Position numbers and translations under genes: made by a program
Shown here: one piece after another, positions 10,623-22,757 of the stretch
Layout of the letters: the number at the start of each line of letters is the position of its first letter
Numbering within the stretch: the stretch's first letter is position 1
The notes under the pieces: model-generated
The model's database searches: none
Told to the model about the DNA's origin: nothing
Seen by the model: only the letters and a program-made list of their open reading frames with translations
Assembly (NCBI GenBank): GCA_020746835.1
Contig: JAGPNK010000007.1
Span: 1 to 64,000, forward strand
From: Stachybotrys elegans
Taxonomy: Eukaryota; Ascomycota; Sordariomycetes; Hypocreales; Stachybotryaceae
Length of the DNA: 64,000 nucleotides
Direction of reading: 5' to 3'

Positions 10623-12941
10623 GGCGCTGGCAAGAGTAATGGTGAAAAGGAGAGAAAGAGTAATCAGAAACAGTACAACAGAATGAGACAGAAATGAAGA
10701 AGATGGGGAAAACGGCTACCGATGGGCTGAAACAAGATTTGTCGGTGACGAGGTATGGGTGCAGGGGCGTTGTACAATATGAGACCATCAGTAAGGGTAC
10801 GGCACCCGTAGGGCTGTGCAGCCATGCCCAAGCGTCCACCTGGCAAATCAAAACAATCCACCAAAGACTGGACCCAGACGTGACACTGGTCAGGTCTGAC
10901 AATAAGCCATGCGCCGTGACCCTGGGGGCTGAGGAGGCGGTGCTGGAGCGTGCAAGCTATTGGACAGTGTGGAGCATGATGTCTGTATAGAGTAATTTTG
11001 TTTATATTCTGCCCTTCGACTACGCTAAGGCTGACGGAGACGAGCAAGGCATCCATGGATGGATCTGCACCAATTAATATTGCGAAAAAGGAGTAACCTC
11101 TAGGCTCTAGTTATTTTGCCCATGGCAGAAGTACCGACATTACTACTGCTACATAATGGTATCTGTACAGTTATACAAGTTATATGTACTGTGTAGCTGT
11201 GTGCATAGACTGTTATATGATGCCTGTATCAGGGGTGATGTGAGACCTCACTTGTGTCGTAAGCCTTGCCGTAGTCAAAGGGATAGGATAAGTATCGACA
11301 TTCGGACTGCAGATTTGGATAATGATGCGGAATTCCCTATTCGTGTGCAGTGGGCAAAAGACCAGCGACCGCGACGCTGGCAATGTGATCAAATTGACAT
11401 TGGGACTTTGGTTGAACTTGGATTAAAAGGGGGCTGTAAGTTGGGGGCTGAAAGGCGGAGTCGCCATCTGTTGCCTGAACCCTCGGCTATTTTTGGCATA
11501 ATTATGTAAAGATTTGCAACGTCTAACAACTCACTAGCAGAGGTCATCCTAGCTAGCCACCAAGGTCAGGGTCGCATCCGCCCGCGAAGGTTATTACCCG
11601 GGCCATGGGTGGGACTGGAGGTCGGGACCGCTCCGAGCAAAGCCTTGACCTGGCAACGCTGTCACTGGCATTCATTTCGAGCACACGAACGAATAGCGGT
11701 CGCGATGTTGGATTCTTCTCTCTCGAACCAAGGGTCGAGGACGTTTTGTATCCTTGGGTTGGAGCCACAACAAGCTTCTGGCAGCTCTGCTGACAGCCTG
11801 GAGTGATAGAGGCTTTCCCCGGCGTCGCCAACCTTGTGTGGTGGCAGCCAGTCAAGCCTTGCATGATGTGGTCACAGTCTCATGGGGTTGCAACCAGCGG
11901 CGTTTTCCATGTTTGGCCAACTGCCGTCAGCTTACGGAGTACTCCGTAGTGGTGAATGCGGCGTCGCTCTGGCTTGTGGCAGTACCCACAGCTACCCACA
12001 GCCTGGGCTCTGTTGTCTGGCCCTCGAGGCTCGGCCAGTCGGCTACCCTGTATGTAAGGGCAGTTTGACGATGGGCTGGCTGTTATTCCCCGTTGTTGTT
12101 TATGGCTGCATTGGTTCTCGGGACGATGGGTACTGCGTTTAGTGTATTGTCTCTCTACTGTTTCATCCATCGGCCGATAGGTGAAATTTGGGCGTCGTTG
12201 TGAGGGCCAGTACTCAAGCCGGTCAGGGACGCCTAGAAGTTGGAAACGCCGCCCTCATGCTGACAAGAATAGCCCTGGCCCTATGCAAGGCAAGAAACGG
12301 GCAATACTCGACTTGGGGGTTGGGTAATCCACGTAGCTGCCCCTTTACTCGTGAGGATACTATCAGTCGGGCCGGTACAAGGTCAAAACATCTCCTTGTC
12401 ACAATAGCCCCTTCATAAAAGCATGAACTCTATTCCGTCGTCAATGCAGCTCCATTGTTGAGTTTAAAGCCTACGGCAGGGGATTTTACCAGCCAGTGTT
12501 CTATCCTGCATGTTGATCGTCTCCAGGAGACTCGAGAGGATCAGCGCGGCAACTGCATGACAGGCAGTTCTGGCAATTGCCACAAAGGCACAACGGTGTG
12601 ATGATGACACAGCTAAGATAAACTTGAGATATAATTTCCAAAAGAATGGAAGACCAAAGGGTTGCCCCGATCTTCCAATGTTGCAGAGAATGTAATATAT
12701 GCGAGGTAGCGGAAGCAGCAGATGCCAACCAATTTCACCCACTCCCATGACGCGCCTATCCCTCCCCCTCCATCAACCCATTTCTTTCAGACCCCAGTGC
12801 CCATTGGCAAGTAGGACGCAGACGAGTGGCAAATCCGCAAACGTCAATAACTCTGGCACCGGGTCTTATCCACACCTCTCAGGTGCCCACCTCTTCACCC
12901 TGCCGACACATCTTTCCGGCTTCGGCGCTGCCAAGAAGTGT
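10623..12941. other. long intergenic stretch, no convincing gene
   Basis: About 2.3 kb of ordinary base composition carries only short frames on both strands with no recognisable domain, signal peptide or intron pattern. It contains one striking 16 bp palindrome at 11933-11948, listed separately. It could hold a non-coding transcript or old mobile-element debris; neither can be supported. Confidence 0.5.
11933..11948. repeat. perfect 16 bp palindrome
   Basis: tacggagtactccgta equals its own reverse complement. It sits in a gene-free stretch. Its function is unknown; it could be a binding site or a remnant of a small inverted-repeat element. Confidence 0.7.
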
Positions 12942-13451
12942 CTAGGTGCAGAGCTTACGGCCTCTGTTGGAGTAGAGGCAGCGGTATCGAGAACTAACGG
13001 CGCAGGAGCCAATGCCAATCAGAGGGCAAAGACGATTAGGCCCTTGGTAGGGATAACAGGTTCCGAGGAGGGTACCATCGCCGCCGTCCTGATAGAAGTC
13101 GAAATTGTCGCCTTTCTTGTAGAAGTTGGTGCTAATTCCGCAAACCTTCATGTTGAAAAAGTCGCTGGTATAGGAGGCGACGTAGGACGGTGAGTTGTTG
13201 TGCTCAGTGCAGCCGACGTCAGACTGACCGGGCCAGTTGAAGGCGTTCTGGCTAACAATGGTGGAACTGCCATTCCACATGGAACACAGGGAATATCCGA
13301 GCGTGAAGATGGCATCGGCTCTTTTCTCCAGGGGTGAAGTTGGGACGGGAGACGTATCGCCGCTGACCTGATCGGTCGTTTCAGTCGGAAGAGCGGCAGC
13401 CTGCATTGCCGCCAAAGCTGCGGTGATGGCAGTAAAGGGAATGAATCTCAT
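12942..13451 (-). CDS. small secreted cysteine-rich protein with Kex2 site
   Basis: The frame gives 169 residues from the ATG at 13451. It opens with a clear signal peptide (MRFIPFTAITAALAAMQAAA). A short Thr/Pro/Ser-rich propeptide follows and ends in a dibasic KR at residues 43-44, a likely Kex2-type Golgi cleavage site. The mature part has eight cysteines, enough for four disulfides, plus WPGQSDVGC and SDFFNMKVCGIS. I do not recognise the family. Secreted, propeptide-cleaved, cysteine-rich proteins of this size are often effectors, antimicrobial or surface proteins; that is only a class inference. A small 3' intron cannot be excluded, since the last 40 residues are less typical than the rest. 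It is about 1.4 kb from the 3' end of the PKS gene. Confidence 0.65.
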   Translation of the reverse strand: MRFIPFTAITAALAAMQAAALPTETTDQVSGDTSPVPTSPLEKRADAIFTLGYSLCSMWNGSSTIVSQNAFNWPGQSDVGCTEHNNSPSYVASYTSDFFNMKVCGISTNFYKKGDNFDFYQDGGDGTLLGTCYPYQGPNRLCPLIGIGSCAVSSRYRCLYSNRGRKLCT

Positions 13452-14181
13452 TTTCGGAAAGAGGGTGACAACTGTTTGTCTAACTTCTGGTGGGCAGGAG
13501 CTGAGGAGATGTTGAGAAGGCGTGTCTAGATTCCTCTGCAGGATTGGAAAGGCGATATTTATACTCAAACTCAGGGCCTGCTTCCATATCATCAATCTCA
13601 CCTGGTGTGAAAAGAGCCACTTGTCATACGAAGAGTGCCCTATACTCTATGGATGACCTTCATTCATGGTGTTTGGGAGTTACTTGATCAGCGCTTAGGC
13701 ACTTGACTGCAAATCGTTATATTTTGTAAGTGACCTTCCCAGAGCTGTTTTACACGACGTCGCCAAGCGGCCCGGGCTATTCTAGGGACTTTTTGTTCCG
13801 GCACTTATTACTCGGTTCAGCATGAAAATTTCTTGGTAATTGCTTGGCATGACCGGTTTGGGCTTATTTTTCTTCTTCCTCGTGTAATTGTAATTAGTGG
13901 ATCCAGGATGAGTCTCATGGCTCCTCGTCTGAAGGAGCCTGGTTCCCATTTTGGTCCTGACTTCCTGGAGAAGCTGAGGCTAAGGTACAAGTCAAGAGAT
14001 CCCAAAGTCACATATATCAGAGGGCTCCCCAACGCTGACAACTGCAGACAAACAAGCCTGACAGTTTTCACCTTCAAGTCCATCGAACAAACGCATCCTC
14101 CCACTTTGTAAGCCAGACGCATATGGACAATTGGTGCCCCGAGCTAATGTTTGAGATAGCTCGCAAATACTCGATACAATC
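13452..14181. other. shared upstream region of two secreted-protein genes
   Basis: About 0.73 kb lies between the divergent small secreted protein genes. It probably contains both promoters. I see no coding frame or clear motif. Confidence 0.4.
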
Positions 14182-14526
14182 ATGCAGCTCAGCGCAAACC
14201 TCGTGGGCCTTATCGCCCTTCTGCTGTCTGGAGCCGAAGCTGTCCAGCAGATGAAGATCAATTACTACAACGACCAACAGTGTACCGCGTATGCCGGTGA
14301 AATCATGGTCGACTGGGCTTCGCCTACTAAGTGGAACTGCTTCAACTTCAACTATGGAAAGAGCGTCAACATTGCAGAATGCTACACCCGGTCTGACTGT
14401 TGGTGCCACATGCACAAAGCAAAAGACTGCGAAGGCTCGTACGCTTTGGTCAACTACCACCAGCCTGGGCAAAACTGCTTAAGCAATGCGAACGAGTATA
14501 ATTCGTTCCGCTGCTACGCCTGGTAG
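14182..14526 (+). CDS. small secreted cysteine-rich protein
   Basis: This is an intronless 114-residue protein with a strong signal peptide (MQLSANLVGLIALLLSGAEA). The mature chain has eight cysteines and is rich in Tyr, Asn and Trp (MKINYYNDQQCTAYAGE, SDCWCHMHKAKDC), ending RCYAW. The compact size and even cysteine number suggest a disulfide-stabilised extracellular protein. No family is recognised. It lies only about 280 bp from the stop codon of the convergent PKS gene, and is divergent from another secreted cysteine-rich gene. Whether it is co-regulated with the PKS cannot be seen. Confidence 0.7.
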   Translation: MQLSANLVGLIALLLSGAEAVQQMKINYYNDQQCTAYAGEIMVDWASPTKWNCFNFNYGKSVNIAECYTRSDCWCHMHKAKDCEGSYALVNYHQPGQNCLSNANEYNSFRCYAW

Positions 14527-14807
14527 TTGGGACGCTGCCGGGGGTCATGTCGCGGAATGTATGTATTCCTTGGAGTCTTGCCCAGCGGCGTTGGACTAGA
14601 TCAAAGACCACGATGTACATGATGGTGCTCCCATTACTTGTCTCGTATACTAAGAAATGGCCAAATGGTGCATTGCATGCAACGATAGTCTGTGCGTACA
14701 GTGGTTCTTGTGCCATTCAAATCATGGCTGCAATAAGACACATGTTCATCAGCCACATGATAAACAGATGCTCGACCGTGACTACTCCCTGTGATATCCT
14801 ATAAAGC

Positions 14808-17800
14808 TCACTTCTTAACCCCCGTCATTCTCGTTAGAATGTTTCCGGCGAGGTCATTCAAATCCTTTGCGTTGGGGATGCTCTTGAGTGGCAGGTCGAC
14901 GGCGGTCTCGCGCTTGACCCAGTTGTGCAGTTCGGACGAGATGAGGCTGTCTAGCCCATAATCGATGAGCTTCCTGGTGGCGGTGACTTCGTCGCGGTCA
15001 ACCATGATCATGGCCGCCACCTTTTCTCGTAGCGCCTCCATCAGGCTCTCGGCCGAGTCGATCCTCTTGCGGCTGCCGCCACCTCGGGTCGAATTGTGCC
15101 TGCCGTCGCCGGAACTTGTCGTTTTTCTGCGCATACCTGTCAGAGCTCGAAGCATTTCCCACGGCCTCAGGTCCCCGTCCCCGTCCCCGGTCTTTCCCTG
15201 ACGCATGATGGAGAACGCCCTGCCGTCGAAATTGAGTCCTGATGATGGGCCAATCATGGCGCTCTCAATGACGGTGTAGAGTTGGGCTTCTGTGAGGGAG
15301 GCGCTCAAGTGCCTTTTGACCTTGTCCGCGATGCCACGTTCGGCTACGTAGCCGACGCCCTCGACAACGGGCAAGTTGATGGACACAGTGTTCTGGCCCT
15401 GGTCGGATCTGTATCTGGCCAATGCATCGAGAAAGGACTAGATTCTTGTCAGCAGCCAGTTTCCCGTCATTGCAAAAAAGGTGTTCGAGGCCTCTTGGCT
15501 TACCGAGGTTCCAGTGTAAATGGACTGGCCAGCATTTCCCACAACGGCCATGGCTGAGCCCAGTAGCACAAAAAAGTCGAGCTCTGGATACGCTTCGTGG
15601 ATCTGCCAGGCAGCCTGGACTTTGGGTGCCCGAATCCGTTTCCAGTCGTCGTACGTCGAATTGATGAAGAAGGCGTCCTGGGGTCACCGGGTTAGCCAGG
15701 TCACGTCACAAGGCAATAAGCAGACTGGTGCAAACTCACTCGGAGGTACAGAGCGCCATGGATGACGCCGCGAACGGGCGGCATATCCTGGATCGAGTCA
15801 ATAGCCTTGGCCAGATCCGGGCGGGAGCCCACGTCGCAGGCCAATGCCCTGATGCAAATATCGGTTCCTTCGTAGCGGCTCAGCAGCTCGGCCACCTTTG
15901 GGTTTGTGGCGCCGCTGCGGCCCAACAACACAATGTTGCGGGCCCCTCTGCTGGCCATGCGCACCGCCATGGCCCGACCGATGCCTCCAGTGCCTCCGGT
16001 GATGACATATGTTGCGTCGGGACGTAGCACCAATGGGGCTGGCGGGGGTCGCTCGGCCAGGACCTTGTCCGAGCCACCGACGTGGAGGACAATCTTGCCA
16101 AAGTTCTGACCACTCTGGAGAGCGCGCAAACCTCGCTGCAGGTCACCGATGGGCAGAACATTGGCAGGTGTAACGGGTGCGATGGTCTTGTCGCGGGCCA
16201 TTGCCACGACAGTCTCGAGACACTTTCTGGTGAGCTCTGGGTTTGCCCGAGCCGCTCGGCCGGCATCCAAACCAACAAATGTGACGTTGCGGTCAAAGGG
16301 CCGCATGGGAAGGTAGTTGTTTTGCAAAAAGTCCTTTTTGCCCAGTTCGATGAAGCGCCCGTTCTCAGCAATCAGCTCCCATGTGTGCTGGAGAAGTTCG
16401 CCAGCCAGGTAGTTGACAATGACGTCGACTCCCTGGCCCTTGGTTGCCCGCCAGATTCCGTCGCGGAAATACGAGGTCCGGCTGGAGAAGATGCGGTCGG
16501 CTGGGATCCCAAACGTAGACGACAAAAACTCCCGCTTCTCGGGCGTGCCTGCTGTGACATAGACAGTCGCACCAATGTGCTGGGCGATGCGGATGCAGCC
16601 CTGGCCCACGGCTCCCGCGGCGCTGTGGATAAGAATGCTCTCGCCGGGTTGCAGCTGGCCGATCTCGACGATGCTCTTGAAGGCAGTCATGTAGGCCAGA
16701 GGGAGCGTTGCCGCGTCTGTGCTGCTCATCCCTTCCGGAATCTTGTGCACACTGCTACTGCTTGTCCGCACGACGCTGGCGATACCGCCGCCCCTGTTGA
16801 GATGGTAGAGCACACGGTCGCCGGGTTGGACGTCGCTGACCCCCGAACCGACACGCATCACCGTGCCGGCACCTTCGAAGCCCGGAGACATCCAGGGCAG
16901 CAGGCCAAGGATGAGCAAGACGTCTCGGAAGTTGATGCCCGCAGCTTCTACCCGCACCATGACTTCTTCCTCTTCCAGGGGCCGCTCCAGATCATCAGTG
17001 CGCCGAAAGTAGATCGAGTCCAGGCTGCCGGCCGACCCCACTGTCAGTGTAAAGGCCGCATCGTCCTGGACGATGGGTTGCTCCTGGAGCACGGAAAGCC
17101 CCGCGTGCATGCTGAAGATGTCTTTGGCGCTCTGCGAGGCACAAATACGCGGCACGTGTAGGGTGCCGTTGACGAAGCGGTATTCTTGCTCCGACAAGAG
17201 CGTCGAGCCCAATCGCTGGATGTGCCGCGCCAGTCGCGTCACTGCCTCGAGGCCGGCCTCGTTCTGCTCATGGTTCTTACTGCAAAGCGGAACTCCGTGT
17301 ACGAGGAAAAAGCCGTTGGACATGTCCTCTTGTCGGATCGTATGCAGGAGGCCAGGGATAAAGGTGGCGTCGAGGTGCGCATTCTCTGGCAGCACCCATA
17401 GTTGCCGCTTGCAACTCTTGGTGAGGACGTCCTTGAGCACCTCAAACTGGTCCCATGACAAATCGCTCACCAGACTGCTCCTGGCTCCCTCAACAAAGAT
17501 TGCCAGTCGGTCATCCTCTCCATTCTCGTTTTCCTCAAAATCGAGAAAGTCCTCTACCGAGTCTGCCCCCAGGCTGTCGGCAATCTTGCCAGCCGCCTCG
17601 TGGCAGTCTTGGTCATCCGATAGCCTATACACGACCACCCGGCTGGTTGCCACCTCCTTGTCTGCGGGTGCGGGCTTTGTAGACCACAGCGTGGCGCCGA
17701 GACGCTCGGGATGGTCCCCAAACTCGAAAACATGACCGTCGAGCCCAGAGAAGCCACTCTCCTCCAAAACTAGAGCCCATTCGGCCGGCGTGAGCCCGGG

Positions 17801-20800
17801 GCCGTCCAACTCGGACCGGTGACTGTCCTCGGCCAGCCACCACCCGGGCAGCATCGCAAAGGGTAATACGGACGGCGTTGTTAGCGTATGGCCCAGCTCA
17901 ACCAGCGCGACTTTGCCGGATGGCCTGAGCAGTGAATGCACATGTCGCATTGTCTGGACAATGTCCGGTGTAGCATGCAGCACGTTGGAGGCTAGGACAA
18001 GATCATAGGACCCCGATTCAAAACCCTGGCTGGCCGGATCTTGACTGATGTCTAGTCGACTGTACGTGATGCTATCGGACCAGGCTGCCAGCTTGATCTG
18101 AGCATTCTCAAAAAAGCCCGAGCTAATGTCAGTAAAAGTGTACTGAAACAAAAAGGGCCCGCCAAACGTGGCTCTCTGTAGGGCTTCCAAGATGGGCAGC
18201 GAGGCACCACCAGTGCCTCCTCCTACTTCGAGGATGCGAAGTTCCGGGTTGCACTCGGCGAGCCTCTGGACATACGAAGCCAGGATATGATTGCTTGTCC
18301 TATTGCCAACATCATCCTCGTATGAGCGGCCAAGCAGGCCATCCTCTAGCATGATCTGAAGACCGTCCTTCCTGTCCAAAACAATGTCTGACAGCGCGGC
18401 CCCCACCTTGCAGACCAGCTCGCCAGAGGCATTCTTGGAGACAATGGGTACAAGATCGGGCCCCTCGAGCTCAGCAGTGGGATAGTGGTCCACGGCAATT
18501 TTGGCCCAAGCCAAGAACTTGGATAGGTGGTGTGGCAGGTTTTCCAGAAGCTTGTCACCGGCTGTATCGTTGATCATGCGGCGGAGATAGTAGGCTCCGA
18601 CGATGTTGAGGCGTCGGACAAACTCCAAATCTGCCGGATCAGTGGATTTTGGCTTGATGGAATCGATGAGAGCGTTCGTCTTCATGAGGTCTACAAACGG
18701 CACATGGAGGACAGAGTACGTCTCCGGAATGGCCATGGCCTCGGACAGTTGGCTCTCGCTGGGGCCCGAGATGGACTTGAGCGTCAAGTCCTCAACCTCG
18801 ACTATGGGCTTGGGCTGGTCCCCAGACATGTCGAACACAATGACATCCATGTGATAGGTCCCCGACGTCTTCTCGTGGTACGTGAGACGTGTTACCGATC
18901 GCAGTTCTGTCCCTGGACTAGTTGGAATTGTATTGGAGATGCGGAACCGCTTGACGAAGCTCGGAACAAGGACGGCCCTGGGTCCGTTTGTACGCTGGAG
19001 GAGGCCTACGGACTGGGCCATTGAATCGAGCGTCGCCGGGTCAACCGTGTAGGGAGATGCTTCCCTTGGATCCCCAAAGGTAAGTTGAGGTAGCCTGAGA
19101 GCATGGACAACAAAATCGCTGCCAGGGGCGTGCCAGATGTCCGTCATGTTTCTAAAGGCCGGGCCATAATGGATGCCATTCTCCTGGGCGCGGGTATACT
19201 CGTCTTCTGCCTTGATGTGCGGCAGGCTGTCGTCCCGGAGGGCGTCCAAAGCGGCATCGAGCTGGGTACTCTGTGACAGCAGGCCGCTGTCTTGGCCGTC
19301 GGCGCTCACGAGCCCGCGGACATGGCTTGTCCATCCATCGTTTGCGGACCAGCTCAACACCTCGACGGACCAGGTTGTTTGAGAAGTCATCTCGGTTCCC
19401 ATGGCGGCTCGCCTCAGCTTGGTGGTCACGTCGACGCGCTGTCCCTCTTCTATCCGGAGGCTCTGCTTCACGTGAAACTCCCTGATGTGTATGCTGGCTG
19501 GTGGTTCCGGACTGACTGCCTTGATGGCTTCGGAAGCCAGCGCAGTGAATCCAGTGAGGGGGAAGAGCACGTCTCCGCCAACCATGTGGTCGCGGGCCCA
19601 AGGCATGTCGTCCAGAGTAGAGACATTTCGAAAGCTGTACTCGTCGCCCTCGGAGTATGGACTCTTTAGGCCAAGGAGCGGGCGAGGGGCATGTCCTCCG
19701 AAAAGCTTCTGCTCTGTAATGCGACTCATTGAGAGATAGCGGACCGTCTTGTTGAATTCGTACGGCGGCAGGTCAAACAGCACCGATCCGCAGGGGTCTT
19801 GTGTTCTATTCACCTGGGCAAGGCCAATATTTGAAAGTCCATGGCTCCAAAGGTTGCCTGCGAGATCCAGGAGAGCCGATATAGCCGTCTTTTCACGCAC
19901 CAGGCTGGCAAGGTAGCTCGGCTGTCCCGCCGCTGCAGACCCATCGCCTTTGCCCTTGGCCGCGAGGTCGATGATCTGCTTGGAGGGGGAGCGCAGGGCC
20001 GAGTGAGGACCAATCTCGACAATGACGAGATTAGAGGCGGTGCTTTGCTGGTCGCGGAGCAGGGCTTCCAAGCCGTCCTTGAAGCGGACGGTTTGAACTA
20101 GATTCTTGACCCAGTACGAGGCATCGACGGCATCCGGGGAATGGAGAGAGCCTGTAACGGTGGAGTAAAATTGCGGTCGCCTGGTTGTCGCTGCGCCGCC
20201 GTCGATGGGCTTGTGGCAAAGAGGCTGAATGGAAGCGAGGTACGAGTCGGCAACCTGAGCCATGTGCTGGGAGTGATAGGCAACTTGTACATTGAGCTTT
20301 CTTGCAAACAGATTCCGTTGCTGCGCCTTTGCTGCAATGGCCTCACAGGCAAGCTCGTCGCCAGAGATTGTCACGTTGGTCGGGCCATTGATGGCAGCAA
20401 TGGTTGCATAGCCGGCAGACTGGCTTCTGATGAGCTCTAGAGCGTCCTCGGGGTCAGGCCAACGGCAACCATGCCTCCTTGGACGGTTTCGTCATTGATT
20501 AGCTTTTTGGCGTTGATTCCCCGAAAGTAAGCAATGGCAATGGCGGCATCAAAGGTGACAAGATCTGCCGCAAAGGCTGCTGCTATTTCTCCGCTGGAAT
20601 GGCCAACGACAGCACCTGGGCTGACGCCCCAAGAACGCAAAAGAAGCACGAGGGCGAGCTGAATGGCGGTACAGGCCGGTTGACTGATTTCGGCGTCGTT
20701 GACACGAGACTCTTGCTTTCCTAGCTCCAGCTCATCCGTGAGCAGCCAAGTGGCGCCCAGTTGCGAGAGCCGCTTTTGAGCATCAAGGATGGCGTTTGCA

Positions 20801-22757
20801 AAAACAGGGTAGCATCGAAGAGCAATGCCCATCTGAAAGTACTGAGCGCCTTGCCCAGTAAAGACAAAGGCTACATTGGGCTCGCTGATGACTCCTGACT
20901 TATTACCGGGCGGGGAAGATAGCAACTGGCTTTGGAGGGACTCTACCGAATCTGCCGCGATGGCGACTCGGTACGGGAAGTGTGTCCTCCGCTGGCCGAG
21001 GGTATAGGCCAGGTCCTTGGCGTAGGTGGCTGATTGCGGCGCATTGTTCAAGTGTTGAGCAAAGGACGACACGTATGCCTCGAGGCTGGGTCTAGACTTG
21101 GCAGAGAAGACGTAGAGGTGGTGGGGAGGCGTGGTAGCTGAGGCATGGCCATTGGTGTGGCCGTTGGTGCCGTTGGTGGTCGTGTTTGGGGCTTGTTCAA
21201 CCAGGATCGCAGCATTGCTACCGCCGAATCCTAAGCAACAATCAATCAGTGGCAGCCCCCAAGGGACGGGAACAAAGAGAAGCAACGGACCAAAGTTGGA
21301 GATGCAAATCCTTCGCTTCAAAGTTGAGGGCCATGGAATGGCCTCGGTGAGCACCTACAGCGAGTTAGTATATTTGTTAGATCTTACGTGCATGAAGGAG
21401 TGACCTGTAGCCGCTCCCGCCCTTCAATCTCGGGATTCATCTTTTCAAAGCCGGCATTGGGTAGCATGACATCATGTTCGAGCATCATGATACTTTTGAT
21501 GAGGGCAATGATGCCACTGGCACCTTCGAGGTGCCTATTCACGACAAACTTAGACGCACGCAATCACAAGTGCCTGGAGAAGGAAAGGGGCTCACCCGAA
21601 ATTTGACTTGATCGAGCCCAGATGCACCGGGTTCGCCTCGGTTCGCTTCTTGCCAACCACTGTCAATATGGCGCCGGCTTCGATTGGATCGCTGTTCCTG
21701 TCAGATGTGTGCTCGCGTCGAACCGAGTGCTTGGCGTTGGACTCACCCAACCTGCGTACCCGTCCCATGGCCCTAACAAGTCGAAAACGTCAGTCTGCTC
21801 CCATGTCTACTAAACGAAAGGTCCATGGTACCGTACCTCGACAAACGCAGTCTCGTCGGGGTCCAGCCCAGCCTCGCTGTGTACCCTCGCCAAGAGATTC
21901 TCCTGCTCGGATCGCGACGGCATCGTGATGCCGTTGGAGCGGCCAGAATGGTTGCAGGCCGTGTTTCGAATTACGGCTCGAATCGGGTCTCGGTTGGCGA
22001 GTGCATCCGAAAGTCTCTTTATGACGACACAGGCGCTCCCCTCGCCTCGCCCGAACCCAGCCCCTTTGCTGTCGTACGAATAACTCCTTCCTTCGGCCGA
22101 GAGGGCCCCCATTGTGTCGAGCGTAACCCACGCCCCGACTCCATTGAGAACCTTTGCACCCCCGACAAACGCCGCCTCGCACTCGCCTGCCAACACGCTC
22201 CTGCACGCCAGGTGCAGCGCATACGAGCTTCCAGCGCACGCCGCATCGACGGTGATGCTGGGCCCCGTCGTCCCGAAAAAGTACGACAGTCGGTTCGCCG
22301 TCATGGTCGGCGCGGTGCCCACGGCAGTATACTGCGACACTCCCGACATGTCTTCATACGACTGCAAGGAGTACTCTGATGCATCATAGGCGGCAAAGAC
22401 TCCCACGCGTGCGCCCATGAGCTCTGGCAGCGTCAGTCCCGCGCTCTCGGCCGCCTCGTAAGCACACTCGAGGAGGTGCCGGTGTTGCGGATCAGTGGCT
22501 CGCGCCTCGTCGGCCTTGAGGTTGAAGAAGGCCGGGTCAAAGGCGTAGATGTCGTCAGGGAGGAAGTGCGCTCCCTGGACCTTGATGAGACCGCCACCAG
22601 TCTTGTCCGAGTAAAAACTCTCGTGCTTGAACCGGTCTGCGGGCACCTTGGACCAGGCCGACTTGGCGTCGACGAGGAACTCCCAGAGGCCGTTGCGGCC
22701 CACACCCGGCGCCTTGTAGGCATAGCCGACGACGGCGAGGCTCTCTTGGTCAGTCAT
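14808..22757 (-). CDS. highly reducing polyketide synthase KS-AT-DH-MT-ER-KR-ACP (frameshifted)
   Basis: Eight exons, minus strand: 22757-21837, 21772-21747, 21691-21596, 21534-21405, 21354-21291, 21230-15740, 15677-15504 and 15437-14808. The spliced length is 7532 nt, one base short of about 2510 codons. Domains by approximate residue: KS with Cys in DAACAGSS, His in VEGHGTGTQ and in SNFGHLEG; AT with FTGQGAQ (538) and GHSSGE (622); DH with ARDHMVGGDVLFP (958) and DSMAQ (1148); methyltransferase EVGGGTGG (1415); ER IHSAAGAVGQ (1950); KR GGTGGIG (2160) and a catalytic Tyr in SIYTGTS; ACP DYGLDSL (Ser near 2463). All domains look catalytically competent. There is no thioesterase or other release domain, so the chain must be off-loaded by a partner. 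The reading frame shifts once in the AT domain, at the G run at 20450-20453. It is divergent from the NRPS gene with which it probably works. Confidence 0.93.

Noticed and set aside
9328..10902. A single uninterrupted 524-residue GT34 frame
   Set aside because: Its first 170 residues read through an intron and upstream DNA; the spliced model supplies a proper membrane anchor and conserved core.
11156..12418. Several 60-120 codon frames on both strands
   Set aside because: They overlap one another, lack domains and signal peptides, and have codon content unlike the neighbouring genes.
20437..20485. An intron explaining the PKS frame change
   Set aside because: Candidate donors and CTCTAG as acceptor give 32-48 nt introns that either miss the frame or delete conserved AT sequence.
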